Of a stretch of 64,000 bases of DNA, positions 43,301 through 50,762 are shown piece after piece (positions within the stretch are counted from its first letter, which is position 1; every line of letters starts with the position of its first letter). The notes beneath the pieces were generated by a model. That model did no database searches. It was not told the origin of the DNA and was given only the letters and a program-made list of their open reading frames with translations. The position numbers were made by a program, and so were the translations under genes. This DNA comes from JALHST01 sp963798435 (lineage in GTDB: Bacteria > Bacteroidota > Bacteroidia > Flavobacteriales > Flavobacteriaceae). Location of the stretch: the NCBI GenBank assembly GCA_963798435.1, contig CAWCTF010000002.1, forward strand, positions 1-64,000, in the 5' to 3' direction.

Positions 43301-44795
43301 GTTTAATTAAGGTCACTTTACCTACCTCAGTAGAAGGAATCCAAAGATTACCCTCCGAAGTTTCCGCGAGGGAAGTAACACTCGTACCTTGCGTAAGCTC
43401 ATCAGAATTAGATTCCAAGGCGAATTGATCTTTGTCCTTGTCAAAATAGAAACTGGTAATGCCTTGTTGATGGGGTACGAATAAGCGATTGGTATCAATT
43501 TTTGAAATCAGTAATTGGGTACTTGCTCGCAAGTCGTAGTTTTGGCTTTGCCGCACATAGGTAAACGTCTTCCCGGTAATTTCAATCAATCCCATATCCC
43601 CAGTGCCTACAAATAGACGACCTCTGGTTTTAAGAAACGCACTTCCTTGGCCAAAAGTCCCCTCAATGGGCATGACACGTTTCGTGGCTTCGTCCAAATA
43701 CGAAATGCCATTATTAGTGCTTAGATATAAGGTCCCATTGAACTTTGTTACCGTAAAAACGACATTGGTAGGCAACCCCATATTTTTGTCGAGGTAGGTA
43801 AAGGTATTGTTCAGATTTACAGATGAAATGCCATTAAAGAGTGCCAGCCAAAGTACTCCTCTTGAATCTACAAAGGTAAAATCGACCGCTCCGTCTTGGA
43901 GTCCGTTTTCCACCGTATATTTTTGGATTAGTTTCCCCTCATGGTCCATCAGAAAGGCCCCGTCACTAAAGGAGTTCACAATAAATCGGCCATCTTTTAA
44001 GGCCACTCCTGGCATGTATAGATTTCCTTTGATAAACGCATCGATTTCTGTTTTAAAGGGGGTAAATTCTTTTCCATCGTACAGAAAAAAACCTTGATTT
44101 CGCGTCCCAAAGAGCGTTCTTTTATCGTCATAAGGAAGCATTACATAAATGCGCTCGTCGGCAAAACGCTCACCTCCGGGAACAACTGTAAACGTGTCAT
44201 CGTCATTTAAAACACAGAGGCCACGCCCCCATATACGCAAATAATAGGTGCCATTTACAATATTACCTACATGATAGCCTTCTTTGGAAACAATGACCTT
44301 CATGGTCTTCCCATCCCAACAATACAATTTGAATTCGGTCCTGAATATGACCCTACCTTTATAATAATCAACTTCCCATACTTCATTGAACACCCGATGT
44401 TCCTCTGGAACTTTATCGAGAAGGGACGTATATTGCAATTTGCCTTTTTCGTCGGGTAGCAGGTATCCAAAATCGGATGCTCCACCAACGAAGATGGTTC
44501 CGTTTGCATCTTGGGTCATGGACCGCGTACCGTTTTTTATTTTGATCAAATTCCAATTGACCCCATCATATTGAAGCACACCCGGGCCATTTGCGAAGTA
44601 CATAATGCCGTTCTTATCTTCAAGGGCCCACCAATTGATCGGGGAACCGCCATATTCCTGATACGTGTAATTAGTAATCAGCGGTCTGCCGATTTGTTCC
44701 TGGCCCAAAACAGAAGTTACCGGCAAAATGAAGAAAAGGAAAATAAGGACTATAAGAGGATTCCTATAGCAGCGGAATAAAAGGTGGTATGGCAT
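40398..44795 (-). CDS. Propeller-type hybrid histidine kinase with a degenerate second receiver
   Basis: A 1465-residue sensor: signal peptide (1-32, ending SVLGQ), periplasmic two-component regulator propeller repeats (about 35-680), a Y_Y_Y domain (about 690-760), one transmembrane helix near 785, GAF (about 840-980), HisKA with H1004 in SHELRTPL, HATPase, receiver 1 with D1317 in LIILDVMMPE, and receiver 2 at about 1385-1465. In receiver 2 the acceptor Asp is N1437 (IIMLNSVYNG) and the C-terminal Lys is absent, so it cannot be phosphorylated in the usual way. It lacks the AraC domain of classical HTCS proteins. First gene of a kinase-receiver-cyclase operon. ATG 44795 is chosen for the signal; 44843 is an alternative. 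Confidence 0.9.
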   Translation of the reverse strand: MPYHLLFRCYRNPLIVLIFLFFILPVTSVLGQEQIGRPLITNYTYQEYGGSPINWWALEDKNGIMYFANGPGVLQYDGVNWNLIKIKNGTRSMTQDANGTIFVGGASDFGYLLPDEKGKLQYTSLLDKVPEEHRVFNEVWEVDYYKGRVIFRTEFKLYCWDGKTMKVIVSKEGYHVGNIVNGTYYLRIWGRGLCVLNDDDTFTVVPGGERFADERIYVMLPYDDKRTLFGTRNQGFFLYDGKEFTPFKTEIDAFIKGNLYMPGVALKDGRFIVNSFSDGAFLMDHEGKLIQKYTVENGLQDGAVDFTFVDSRGVLWLALFNGISSVNLNNTFTYLDKNMGLPTNVVFTVTKFNGTLYLSTNNGISYLDEATKRVMPIEGTFGQGSAFLKTRGRLFVGTGDMGLIEITGKTFTYVRQSQNYDLRASTQLLISKIDTNRLFVPHQQGITSFYFDKDKDQFALESNSDELTQGTSVTSLAETSEGNLWIPSTEVGKVTLIKPHYKNGKLDFKDSEIIGYTENNGLPKSRIGLADFFGETQFYAGDTRDTYVFNNTEQRFEPKKFFYDALIDWDRQGNTSYAIEDNNEKIWFNAGTGPFVAEKDENGNYSINTDTFKELKNSIIWDIYPEEPKPDGTQIAWLSGPDGVVRYEGKLAKPSSPDFNVKIRSFSIGGDSLIYAGNIDFPQNLEIPYNKNAITLGYTAPLFIGQKDIQYSTQLEGLDKSWSDWTKQTQREYINLPYGNYTFRVKAKNLYGDVSGESGITFAIATPWYRTWWAYILYALAFIGAIYFIVRARTKILLGQQKILEDKVADRTQEVNQRLGELATLNHVSRALTQKLELNALIQLVGDEMKKLFKSDITYLAILDPDNNLINFPYQDGDNMPPMKYGEGLTSKIIRTGEPLLINKDTDIMAEYDRSGIAQTGKQAISYLGVPIPVEDKIIGVISVQSTELASRFTEEDKRLLNTIAINVGVALHNAELYEEAKNAKAKAEDANEAKSAFLSTVSHELRTPLTSVLGFAKIIRKRLEEKIFPAVTIDDQKIKRTMKQVSENLDVVVSEGERLTTLINDVLDLAKIEAGRMEWNMKPIFLQDAISRAIASTHSLFEAKGISLKKNIPTDLPLISADEDKLIQVVINLLSNAVKFTDKGKVTVEAYLDNSQVIVEIQDTGIGISEDDKHKVFERFRQAGDTLTDKPKGTGLGLPICREIIEHHGGIIWMKSEPGIGSTFFFSLPTMGEGVTKQPIQLERILKSLKKQIKHSSLNTSLKTVPTILVVDDDTPIRSLLRQELSEAGYQVKEAANGKAALDMVRMHKPDLIILDVMMPEINGFDVAAVLKNDPATMDIPIIILSIVQDKERGFRIGVDRYLTKPINTEQLFHEVDVLLEQGVSKKKVLVVDEDASAVKTLSNVLSARGYKVMESNAKNLLEKATESQPDIIMLNSVYNGDQQIIKDLKLQKGMENVMFFIYE

Positions 44796-45011
44796 ATTTG
44801 GTTGGTAAATAGTGTGATTATCGGTGGATTTCCCTGTACCCAATGTACAAAAATTATTCGGTATCCAGGCTTCGAATGGGCAGTACCCATCGAATAGTAG
44901 GATTCATCTTTTCAATACCAGCGGCATTGCTTACAAAAGTGTACGAAAGGTTGCCACTAACCAGTGTCTATGCCACTTTTCGAGGATGTCACTAATGTAT
45001 TTAAATGGCTG

Positions 45012-47045
45012 TTATTTCATATCCCTATATTTCTCGAACCAGGCCAACACACTGGCCATTTTTGCGATCAAATTGCTGGGTTTATCGGCGATGCCATGCG
45101 ATGCACCAGGAATACGAACCAAAGCAGTCTCCACTTTTTGTATTTTCAAGGCGGCATAGAATTGTTCAGACTCTGCTATCGGGGTACGATAATCCTCCTC
45201 CCCAACCAACAACATGGTCGGCGTGGTCACATTCCCTACATAGGTTAAGGGGGATCGTTTGAGGTAATTTTCAGGATCTTCCCACGGTTTTTTTGCGAAC
45301 CAATATTTATAGAAAAAGCCTGGATTATCAGAATAAAGTACAAAACTGTACCAGTTGATAACCGGTTTTGCCACTACGGCCGCTTTGAAGCGATCCGTCT
45401 TGCCGACGATCCATGCCGTGAGCACACCACCACCGCTACCTCCAGTAACAAAAAGGTTTTTGTCATCTACATATCCCTTTGCCAAGAGGGCATCTACGCC
45501 CGACATCAGGTCTTCATAATCATGGTTGGGATAATCATGGTGGATCAAATTCCCAAATTCTTGTCCGTAGCTTGTGCTGCCCCTTGGGTTGCTATACAGC
45601 ACAACATAGCCAGCGGCCGCATATTCTTGGATCTCTGCCGAAAATACCGAACCATAACTTTGAAACGGTCCTCCATGGATTTCTAAGATCATCGGATATC
45701 TTTTAGAAGGGTCAAAATTGGGCGGTGTTACCACCCATCCCTGTATTTTTCGTTGGTCATAAGATGATTCCCACCACATTTCGGTAACCTTTCCCAAATT
45801 GCGAAAGGAGAATAGGTCATCGTTCACACGGGTAATCCGCTTGGTTTTCCCTTTTTCGGAGGCAGCGAGGTCTGCCGGGTGTTCAGTACCCCCAAGGGTG
45901 AACGCAAAACGACCGGTCTGCGACACTGTAAAATCGCCCTGATTATAGGGCCTTCCCAGCGAAAGTCCGCCTACTTGATCCGTAATCGGACTCATGGTTC
46001 CTGTGAGGGTGGTATATCCGATTTTGGTATCGCCTTGCTCATCGTATTGAAAATAAAGGCCTTTGCCGTCGGCCGCCCATTGTACATTTACCACGTCCCT
46101 ATCAAATTCCATAGAAATGCAATTCTTGGCAGTACCATCACTGTTCATGACGTACAATCGGGTCACTTGATACCCTTGGAAGCTATCATCAAAGCCCGTA
46201 TACGCAATCTTTTTACCATCAGGAGAGAGCGCTGGCCCACTGTCGGGCCCGAAGCGATCTGTAAGTGCCTTTATGGAAGTCTCGCCTTTGATTACACTGA
46301 TTTCATAAATTTCCGAATTGGAGGGTTCGAATTCATGGTTTTCATGCAGATTGGCGTCAAAATAAAGTGAAGTATCGTCCGATGACCAGATGGGCCCGCC
46401 ATGGTCGTAGTCGGCAAAAGTAAGTTGTCGGGGGGTGCCACCGTCGGTCGACAAAACATAGAGTTGATCATGGCCACTTTTTAGATAGCCTGCCCCATCG
46501 GCTCGATAGGTCATGGCATCGATATAGGTCGGGGGTTTGTTCCACTGGGCACCTTCGGGTTTGGCCGGCATTTTTATAATTGATTCATGTTCCTTGGGCA
46601 CAAACATCGTAAATGCCAAATACGCATCATCATGGGACCATGAAATCTGGGACGGCGAGTTTGGTGTATTGGTAAGCGGCACAATTTCCTTAGTATCCAT
46701 CCACATAAGATACAATTTCAATTTATCATCGGTACTATTCGATTTGAAGATGATCTTTTTTCCATCGTGCGACCATCTTGGATTAAAATCATTATGGTTT
46801 CCCGTGGTCAATGGCCGATTGTTGCTTCCATCGAAATTCACCATCCACAGATTGGAAAGATTTTTGTCGGTCATCACGTCCTTAAAGTTGCGCACATAAA
46901 TAATCTTAGATCCGTCAGGTGCGATTTGTGGGTCGGAAACAAATTCCATGGCAAAAATGTCAATGAGTTCAAGGTTTGTTTTTACCTGTGCATAGGCAGT
47001 AGGCATGATACTAAGGAAAAGAACGATTCTCAGGATGTTTTTCAT
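45012..47045 (-). CDS. S9 family (prolyl oligopeptidase/DPP-like) peptidase
   Basis: A 677-residue secreted serine peptidase (signal residues 1-20, ending YAQ). The first 400 residues form a beta-propeller with many DG and WS repeats typical of S9C enzymes; the C-terminal alpha/beta-hydrolase has the Ser nucleophile in VTGGSGGGVLTAW near 510, Asp in VGEEDYRTP near 620 and His in PGASHGIAD near 650. It likely removes dipeptides or acyl-amino acids from peptides in the periplasm. The ATG at 47045 is the first with a signal peptide; an upstream frame to 47150 is not plausible. Confidence 0.9.
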   Translation of the reverse strand: MKNILRIVLFLSIMPTAYAQVKTNLELIDIFAMEFVSDPQIAPDGSKIIYVRNFKDVMTDKNLSNLWMVNFDGSNNRPLTTGNHNDFNPRWSHDGKKIIFKSNSTDDKLKLYLMWMDTKEIVPLTNTPNSPSQISWSHDDAYLAFTMFVPKEHESIIKMPAKPEGAQWNKPPTYIDAMTYRADGAGYLKSGHDQLYVLSTDGGTPRQLTFADYDHGGPIWSSDDTSLYFDANLHENHEFEPSNSEIYEISVIKGETSIKALTDRFGPDSGPALSPDGKKIAYTGFDDSFQGYQVTRLYVMNSDGTAKNCISMEFDRDVVNVQWAADGKGLYFQYDEQGDTKIGYTTLTGTMSPITDQVGGLSLGRPYNQGDFTVSQTGRFAFTLGGTEHPADLAASEKGKTKRITRVNDDLFSFRNLGKVTEMWWESSYDQRKIQGWVVTPPNFDPSKRYPMILEIHGGPFQSYGSVFSAEIQEYAAAGYVVLYSNPRGSTSYGQEFGNLIHHDYPNHDYEDLMSGVDALLAKGYVDDKNLFVTGGSGGGVLTAWIVGKTDRFKAAVVAKPVINWYSFVLYSDNPGFFYKYWFAKKPWEDPENYLKRSPLTYVGNVTTPTMLLVGEEDYRTPIAESEQFYAALKIQKVETALVRIPGASHGIADKPSNLIAKMASVLAWFEKYRDMK

Positions 47046-47218
47046 AATGGGTTGGATTAAATTCAAACAGGAACGAAGGGTTTCACAAGATAAAACTTGT
47101 TTATTGATCTTTATTCTTTTTTCCGCTATTTTATGGGCCTTTATCAACATTTTTGCCCAGCTACTTGTAAGTTTATCAAGCTGCCCACTTCATACCCAAA
47201 CCGACTTCGGATATTCTG

Positions 47219-47252
47219 TTTGCTAAAGGTGTTAAATTATTTAGTACATTTC
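47219..47252 (+). promoter_or_regulatory. Candidate promoter of the 67-residue membrane protein gene
   Basis: TTTG at 47219-47222, 22 nt, then TACATTTC at 47245-47252 (one mismatch), 21 nt before the ATG at 47274. Confidence 0.4.
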
Positions 47253-47273
47253 CATTACAAACAAACAACCACC

Positions 47274-47477
47274 ATGAATAAAACAATAAAAACGGTACTT
47301 TTAATTGCAGGAATCGCACTTTTGGGCTATGGCATTTACACCTTAATAACGCCCGAAGCCTCGCTCGATATCGGGATATTAAAAGTAGAATCCCAAGATA
47401 ATACGAATGCCTATATCACAATCGGGCTTGGTCTCCTGGCCTTGTTAATTGGGTTTTTAGCAGGCAATAAGCGCTAA
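47274..47477 (+). CDS. Small two-helix membrane protein (about 67 residues)
   Basis: A 67-residue protein: a helix (TVLLIAGIALLGYGIYTLI), a short polar loop (ASLDIGILKVESQDN) and a second helix (YITIGLGLLALLIGFLAG) with a basic end. A fair promoter lies 21 nt upstream. It is convergent with the 38-residue microprotein gene with 7 nt between stops. The family is not recognised; it is similar in size and shape to other small envelope proteins of the phylum. Confidence 0.72.
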   Translation: MNKTIKTVLLIAGIALLGYGIYTLITPEASLDIGILKVESQDNTNAYITIGLGLLALLIGFLAGNKR

Positions 47478-47484
47478 GCAAGAC

Positions 47485-47601
47485 TTAGTCTTTTTTGTCA
47501 TTCGATTTTTTTTTCATTTGATTATACCTCACAATGAGACGTACTCCGAGTCGGGCAAAGAGGATAATGGCAATGACCATGACAATATCGAATGCGCTCA
47601 T
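47485..47601 (-). CDS. 38-residue single-helix microprotein
   Basis: ATG at 47601 and TAA at 47485-47487 give MSAFDIVMVIAIILFARLGV and then a strongly basic tail (KKKSNDKKD). The ATG overlaps the TGA of the DUF6090 gene (ATGA), so translation is probably coupled. It has one hydrophobic helix with a positive-inside C-terminus. Too short for a family call; the tight coupling and orderly composition favour a real gene. Confidence 0.5.
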   Translation of the reverse strand: MSAFDIVMVIAIILFARLGVRLIVRYNQMKKKSNDKKD

Positions 47602-48674
47602 TTGCTAATTTTTTTAAGGAATTTAAATTCGTAGCTATTGGTGCTTAAATTTAGGGTGATATGATAGTCTCCCGCTTTTTCTATGGGGATATTCGGACCA
47701 TCTTGTTCTGCTATTCCTTTCGGAAAAATCGAATCATCTGTGCGCGAGGCGCCCCAATTTTGTGTCCAACTATCCCTACATCTAAATTTGACCGTTCCTT
47801 TTTTAAGATAAAGATCTAGCTCCCAAATACTATTCGCGACATCGGTTAAAATCATGGGAGTCGATTTTGCGCCTACATCATCGTAGCCATCAATCGAAGT
47901 GCCAATTATCCCGACGTCACTATATACTATTTTTACTTCTGGGTAGTAGGCTTTTATCATACGCCTGATCGACATCCCATCTGCATTTCTATTTTGTGCG
48001 ATAAACTTATTTAAAATAAGTTTTGATTGTAGTGATTTTAAAATGGCCCTTAATTTATCGGAACGCACCAATTGTTCCAGATTTTTGACGTCCGTTTTGC
48101 TGTAATAACTCGAGTCGGCCTTAAATGATCCTAAACCATCTAGTGTATAGTCGACTCCTGGGGCGGCAATATTGTTGTCTTCGAGCAAATGCGCTAACCG
48201 ATTGTCAATTTCATAGCTCTTTTTTATATTATTGGTATAGGTTACAATTTCTTTGACTACTTCATTTTGAGCCAAATTGTTTGGGTTGTATTGCAGATTT
48301 TGAACATGAAATTGTGATTCCGATTCGTAGGATTGTGACTGGTCGGTAATAATAAATAGGGCACGAACCAACTCATTGAAGGAAATCGAGTCTGTATTGT
48401 TCAATACATTTTGTACAAGCCCCCATTTATATTCATAAAACGCCTTTTCACTTTCAAAAATTTCGGTATCAAATTTTATGGAATTGTACAATTGTTCCAG
48501 GATGACTTTAAACTGTGCTTCCTGTTTTCGTTTTTCATTCCAGTTTTGAAGTTGCAACGCTATAAAAATACCAAAAACAATCAATAGGATTTCGCCAATG
48601 GCATAGCGCGCATATTTAAAGAACTCGTTATTATTGGCCATTTCTTTACGGAATTTTCTAAAAAAATTAATCAT
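47598..48674 (-). CDS. DUF6090 membrane protein
   Basis: A 358-residue member of DUF6090. N-terminus MINFFRKFRKEMAN, then a transmembrane helix with the family signature YAIGEILLIVFGIFIALQLQNWNEKRK, and a long periplasmic or extracytoplasmic helical domain. This copy has an unusual C-terminal region of about 150 residues (from YSDVGIIGTSIDGYD) that is beta-rich, compared with the neighbouring copy. Family function is unknown; copies are commonly found in clusters in flavobacteria. Its stop overlaps the start of the downstream microprotein gene. Confidence 0.85.
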   Translation of the reverse strand: MINFFRKFRKEMANNNEFFKYARYAIGEILLIVFGIFIALQLQNWNEKRKQEAQFKVILEQLYNSIKFDTEIFESEKAFYEYKWGLVQNVLNNTDSISFNELVRALFIITDQSQSYESESQFHVQNLQYNPNNLAQNEVVKEIVTYTNNIKKSYEIDNRLAHLLEDNNIAAPGVDYTLDGLGSFKADSSYYSKTDVKNLEQLVRSDKLRAILKSLQSKLILNKFIAQNRNADGMSIRRMIKAYYPEVKIVYSDVGIIGTSIDGYDDVGAKSTPMILTDVANSIWELDLYLKKGTVKFRCRDSWTQNWGASRTDDSIFPKGIAEQDGPNIPIEKAGDYHITLNLSTNSYEFKFLKKISK

Positions 48675-48767
48675 GATCTTGAGTGTGGCAAAAACGTATA
48701 AACAATCGAAACGGAATTAATGTACTTCACAATTGAAAATATTCGAAGATACAGCTATTTTCAATTT

Positions 48768-49090
48768 TCATTTTTTTTCGAATTCTATATCGATCTCTTT
48801 TTTCAAATCTTCTATTCGTTTTAAAAAATCGCGATAGACTTGAATTTTTATTTCCGTGAAACTAATACATTGTGCCAAAACGATCTTAAATGCTTCATCG
48901 TTCTTTAGGCCTAACCGTATCTCGCAATGTTAGTTCGTTGAATACTACCTCAGGCCCGAAATAGTCGCCTGAATTGGGTATTGTCACGGATCAATAACTC
49001 GTTCGAAATACCGATGACCACTAGAATAATTTCTCCTAGGGCTTCTGGTTTCCCCAAGATTGGGAAGTTTTTGAACGATTTTGCCCACAT
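48768..49090 (-). pseudogene. DUF6090 pseudogene
   Basis: From ATG 49090 the minus strand reads a DUF6090-type helix start (EALGEIILVVIGI) and stops after about 46 codons. In another frame, ending with TGA at 48768-48770, a helical stretch (DEAFKIVLAQCISFTEIKI, then RDFLKRIEDLKKEIDIEF) resembles the C-terminal helix of DUF6090 proteins. Most of the middle is lost. It lies between two intact DUF6090 genes, consistent with a decayed tandem copy. Confidence 0.7.
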
Positions 49091-49101
49091 ATTTAATCAG
49101 G

Positions 49102-49902
49102 TTAAATGCTCTGGGATTCGATTAACTTTATGAGCTCTTCAATGTCTATTTTCAGGGGCAAATAAAACGATTGCTTTAAATTTTCCGAAGCTACAATGAA
49201 AAGATAAAGTTGACTCTCAAATTCCTGCATTTCGAGAAATTTGAAATCATTATTTGGGAAACGACTAGGTTTAGCATTCAATAATGGGTCATTTATCATA
49301 TTGAGATGCCTTCTAAAATTCCCTTCTTTTAAAAAAAACTCATGTCCCAAATCCCTTCTTTGCACCACATAGTCTTCTTGTCTTTTAACTCTTTCTATGG
49401 TAGATTGCCAGTCTGATAGTCCTTTTCGAAGTTTTGAATCTGATAAAACAGAAAGTTTGCCGGAATTAATGATTTCTTCTACGGTACCTTGAGTAGGCGA
49501 AAATCTAGGTTCAATCTTAAAGATGCCCACCATGAGTTCTGAGAGTTCTTTTTCGTTGAACTCGTGAAGTGATGGTCCGGTATATTGGCCTAAACTAATG
49601 CTGTTTTTTATGTTGGAGTCATTGTCGACAATGACACGATTTAAGGTATTCAAATTCGATTTAAATTCAGTCAGTAGCGCTTTAAGCAGCTGTTGTTCTA
49701 CCAAGCCGTTCTTTCGTTTTTCGTTCCAATTATTGATTTGCAATGCGATTAAAATCCCAATTACCACAAGGATTATTTCGCCGATGGCGTACTTGAGATA
49801 GTTGGTGGTTTTACCTATTTGTACGCTTGATCGGCTTGTCAGACCGTTAGGTAGGCCATTGTTGAAGATATTTTTGCGGATGTTTCTAAAGAGTTTAGTC
49901 AT
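49102..49902 (-). CDS. DUF6090 membrane protein
   Basis: A 266-residue DUF6090 protein. The signature YAIGEIILVVIGILIALQINNWNEKRK (split here: helix plus NWNEKRK) lies near residues 37-63, preceded by a basic tail with a second Lys/Arg cluster; the rest is mainly helical (QGTVEEIINSGKLSVLSD). Its 5' end is only 14 nt from an inverted palindromic repeat that borders a DUF559 gene, so its native promoter may be replaced by that element. Function unknown. Confidence 0.87.
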   Translation of the reverse strand: MTKLFRNIRKNIFNNGLPNGLTSRSSVQIGKTTNYLKYAIGEIILVVIGILIALQINNWNEKRKNGLVEQQLLKALLTEFKSNLNTLNRVIVDNDSNIKNSISLGQYTGPSLHEFNEKELSELMVGIFKIEPRFSPTQGTVEEIINSGKLSVLSDSKLRKGLSDWQSTIERVKRQEDYVVQRRDLGHEFFLKEGNFRRHLNMINDPLLNAKPSRFPNNDFKFLEMQEFESQLYLFIVASENLKQSFYLPLKIDIEELIKLIESQSI

Positions 49903-49915
49903 AATTTTAAATTTT

Positions 49916-49948
49916 CCCCTCCTTGGAGGGGTTAGGGGTGGGTGTCCC
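49916..49948 (+). repeat. GC-rich palindromic repeat, left copy of a DUF559-flanking pair
   Basis: CCCCTCCTTGGAGGGG (49916-49931) is a perfect palindrome, followed by TTAGGGGTGGGTGT. A related sequence in opposite orientation lies at 50315-50348, so the two bracket the DUF559 gene. Confidence 0.75.
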
Positions 49949-49996
49949 TATTTATTCTATTTTGATTTTGCTTTCAATTAACACCCAATTTAAATT

Positions 49997-50308
49997 TTAT
50001 TTCGCATCTAAATCACTACATCGAATCATAATTACTCCAAGTGCTTGCAATCTATTTTGACGGATGCTGTCTTTTTCTTGTTGCCCTTCATCAAAATGAA
50101 TCGATCCATCTATCTCAATAGCCAGTTGCAGGTCCTTGCAATAAAAATCGACTATATACTGGTCAATAGGTATTTGCCTACTGAATCGAACCCCAAGCTT
50201 TTTGCCTTTTATTTCACGCCAAAGCGCTAGTTCACCATGCGTCATGTTTTTACGAAGTTTTTTTGCGTGGAGTACCAAATATGAATTGTATGGAATTATC
50301 TTTCTCAT
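49997..50308 (-). CDS. DUF559 (Vsr-like, very-short-patch-repair-type) nuclease, C-terminally short
   Basis: A 103-residue PD-(D/E)XK-like protein. N-terminus NSYLVLHAKKLRKNMTHGELALW (about residues 8-30), core IVDFYCKDLQLAIEIDG (residues 49-65) with the acidic residues of the fold, then QNRLQALGVIMIRCSDLDAK. Related DUF559 proteins are about 115-130 residues and end in a further helix, so this copy lost about 15 residues or has a different end. The ATG is 7 nt from the right palindromic repeat. Members are related to Vsr/MutH-like endonucleases; the function is unproven. Confidence 0.85.
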   Translation of the reverse strand: MRKIIPYNSYLVLHAKKLRKNMTHGELALWREIKGKKLGVRFSRQIPIDQYIVDFYCKDLQLAIEIDGSIHFDEGQQEKDSIRQNRLQALGVIMIRCSDLDAK

Positions 50309-50314
50309 AATATC

Positions 50315-50348
50315 AACCCCCTCTTAATCCCCTCCCAGGAGAGAAGGT
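50315..50348 (-). repeat. GC-rich palindromic repeat, right copy of the DUF559-flanking pair
   Basis: Read on the minus strand, CTCTCCTGGGAGGGGATTA parallels the left copy CCCCTCCTTGGAGGGGTTA. On the plus strand it contains CTCCCAGGAG (50332-50341) as its palindrome. It lies 7 nt from the DUF559 start codon. Confidence 0.7.
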
Positions 50349-50405
50349 TTTGAATAGAAGTCCCTTGCAAAAATCGGATACATTTTCAGTTAGGTTACAA
50401 TTGGC

Positions 50406-50499
50406 CTCCATCACGATTTCACCCGGCATAGAGCAGATAGCGGGAATTATGGTTCTCGTTGAGCAGCCGCTGCCGTATTTTACGAAAGATCTTGATCAT
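50406..50499 (-). pseudogene. DUF6090 N-terminal remnant
   Basis: ATG at 50499 reads MIKIFRKIRQRLLNENHN and then SRYLLYAG before a TGA at 50419-50421. After a small frameshift, GEIVM follows, i.e. the family signature YAIGEIV is cut by a deletion. Nothing further of the gene remains before the DUF559 cassette. Confidence 0.7.
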
Positions 50500-50535
50500 A
50501 TAAGCAGGTGAAGAGGTTGAAGTTGTCGCATCGTT

Positions 50536-50727
50536 TTACCCGGTAATGCCATCGCCGTCGATATCCTTATCCACATAGGTTTCCAATGCTACCAAGGTTT
50601 TCTTAAGGAGGGCCTTCGTATTCTTCAATTCATTTTCCAGAATTTCGACCCGCTCCTCAATGCTATTTGCCTGTTTTTGCTGTTTCTCCAATTCATCTTG
50701 CTGTAACAAATCCCAAAATATTCCCAT
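50536..50727 (-). CDS. Small coiled-coil protein with DxDGDG tail
   Basis: A 63-residue protein from ATG 50727: MGIFWDLLQQDELEKQQKQA then IEERVEILENELKNTKALL, a clear heptad pattern, and the tail VDKDIDGDGITG, which resembles a calcium-binding loop. A longer frame from 50874 would overlap the neighbouring permease gene. It starts 35 nt beyond the permease stop and may be cotranscribed with it. Function unknown. Confidence 0.65.
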   Translation of the reverse strand: MGIFWDLLQQDELEKQQKQANSIEERVEILENELKNTKALLKKTLVALETYVDKDIDGDGITG

Positions 50728-50762
50728 AAGGCTAGTTTTTAATAGTTCGTAGTATTTTGTTA

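Larger units (their letters stand above)
49916..50348. mobile_element. Candidate DUF559 nuclease cassette bounded by inverted palindromic repeats
   Basis: About 430 bp: left repeat, DUF559 gene on the minus strand, right repeat. It separates an intact DUF6090 gene from a DUF6090 N-terminal remnant, as if inserted in a DUF6090 tandem. No target-site duplication was found by eye. The cassette nature is an inference. Confidence 0.4.

Noticed and set aside
47046..47150. Upstream extension of the S9 peptidase frame
   Set aside because: It would put about 35 unrelated residues before a normal signal peptide; ATG 47045 is the natural start.
49900..50350. Insertion sequence or integrated phage at the DUF6090 cluster
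   Set aside because: No transposase or integrase gene and no target duplication were found; only the small DUF559 cassette with palindromes is supported.
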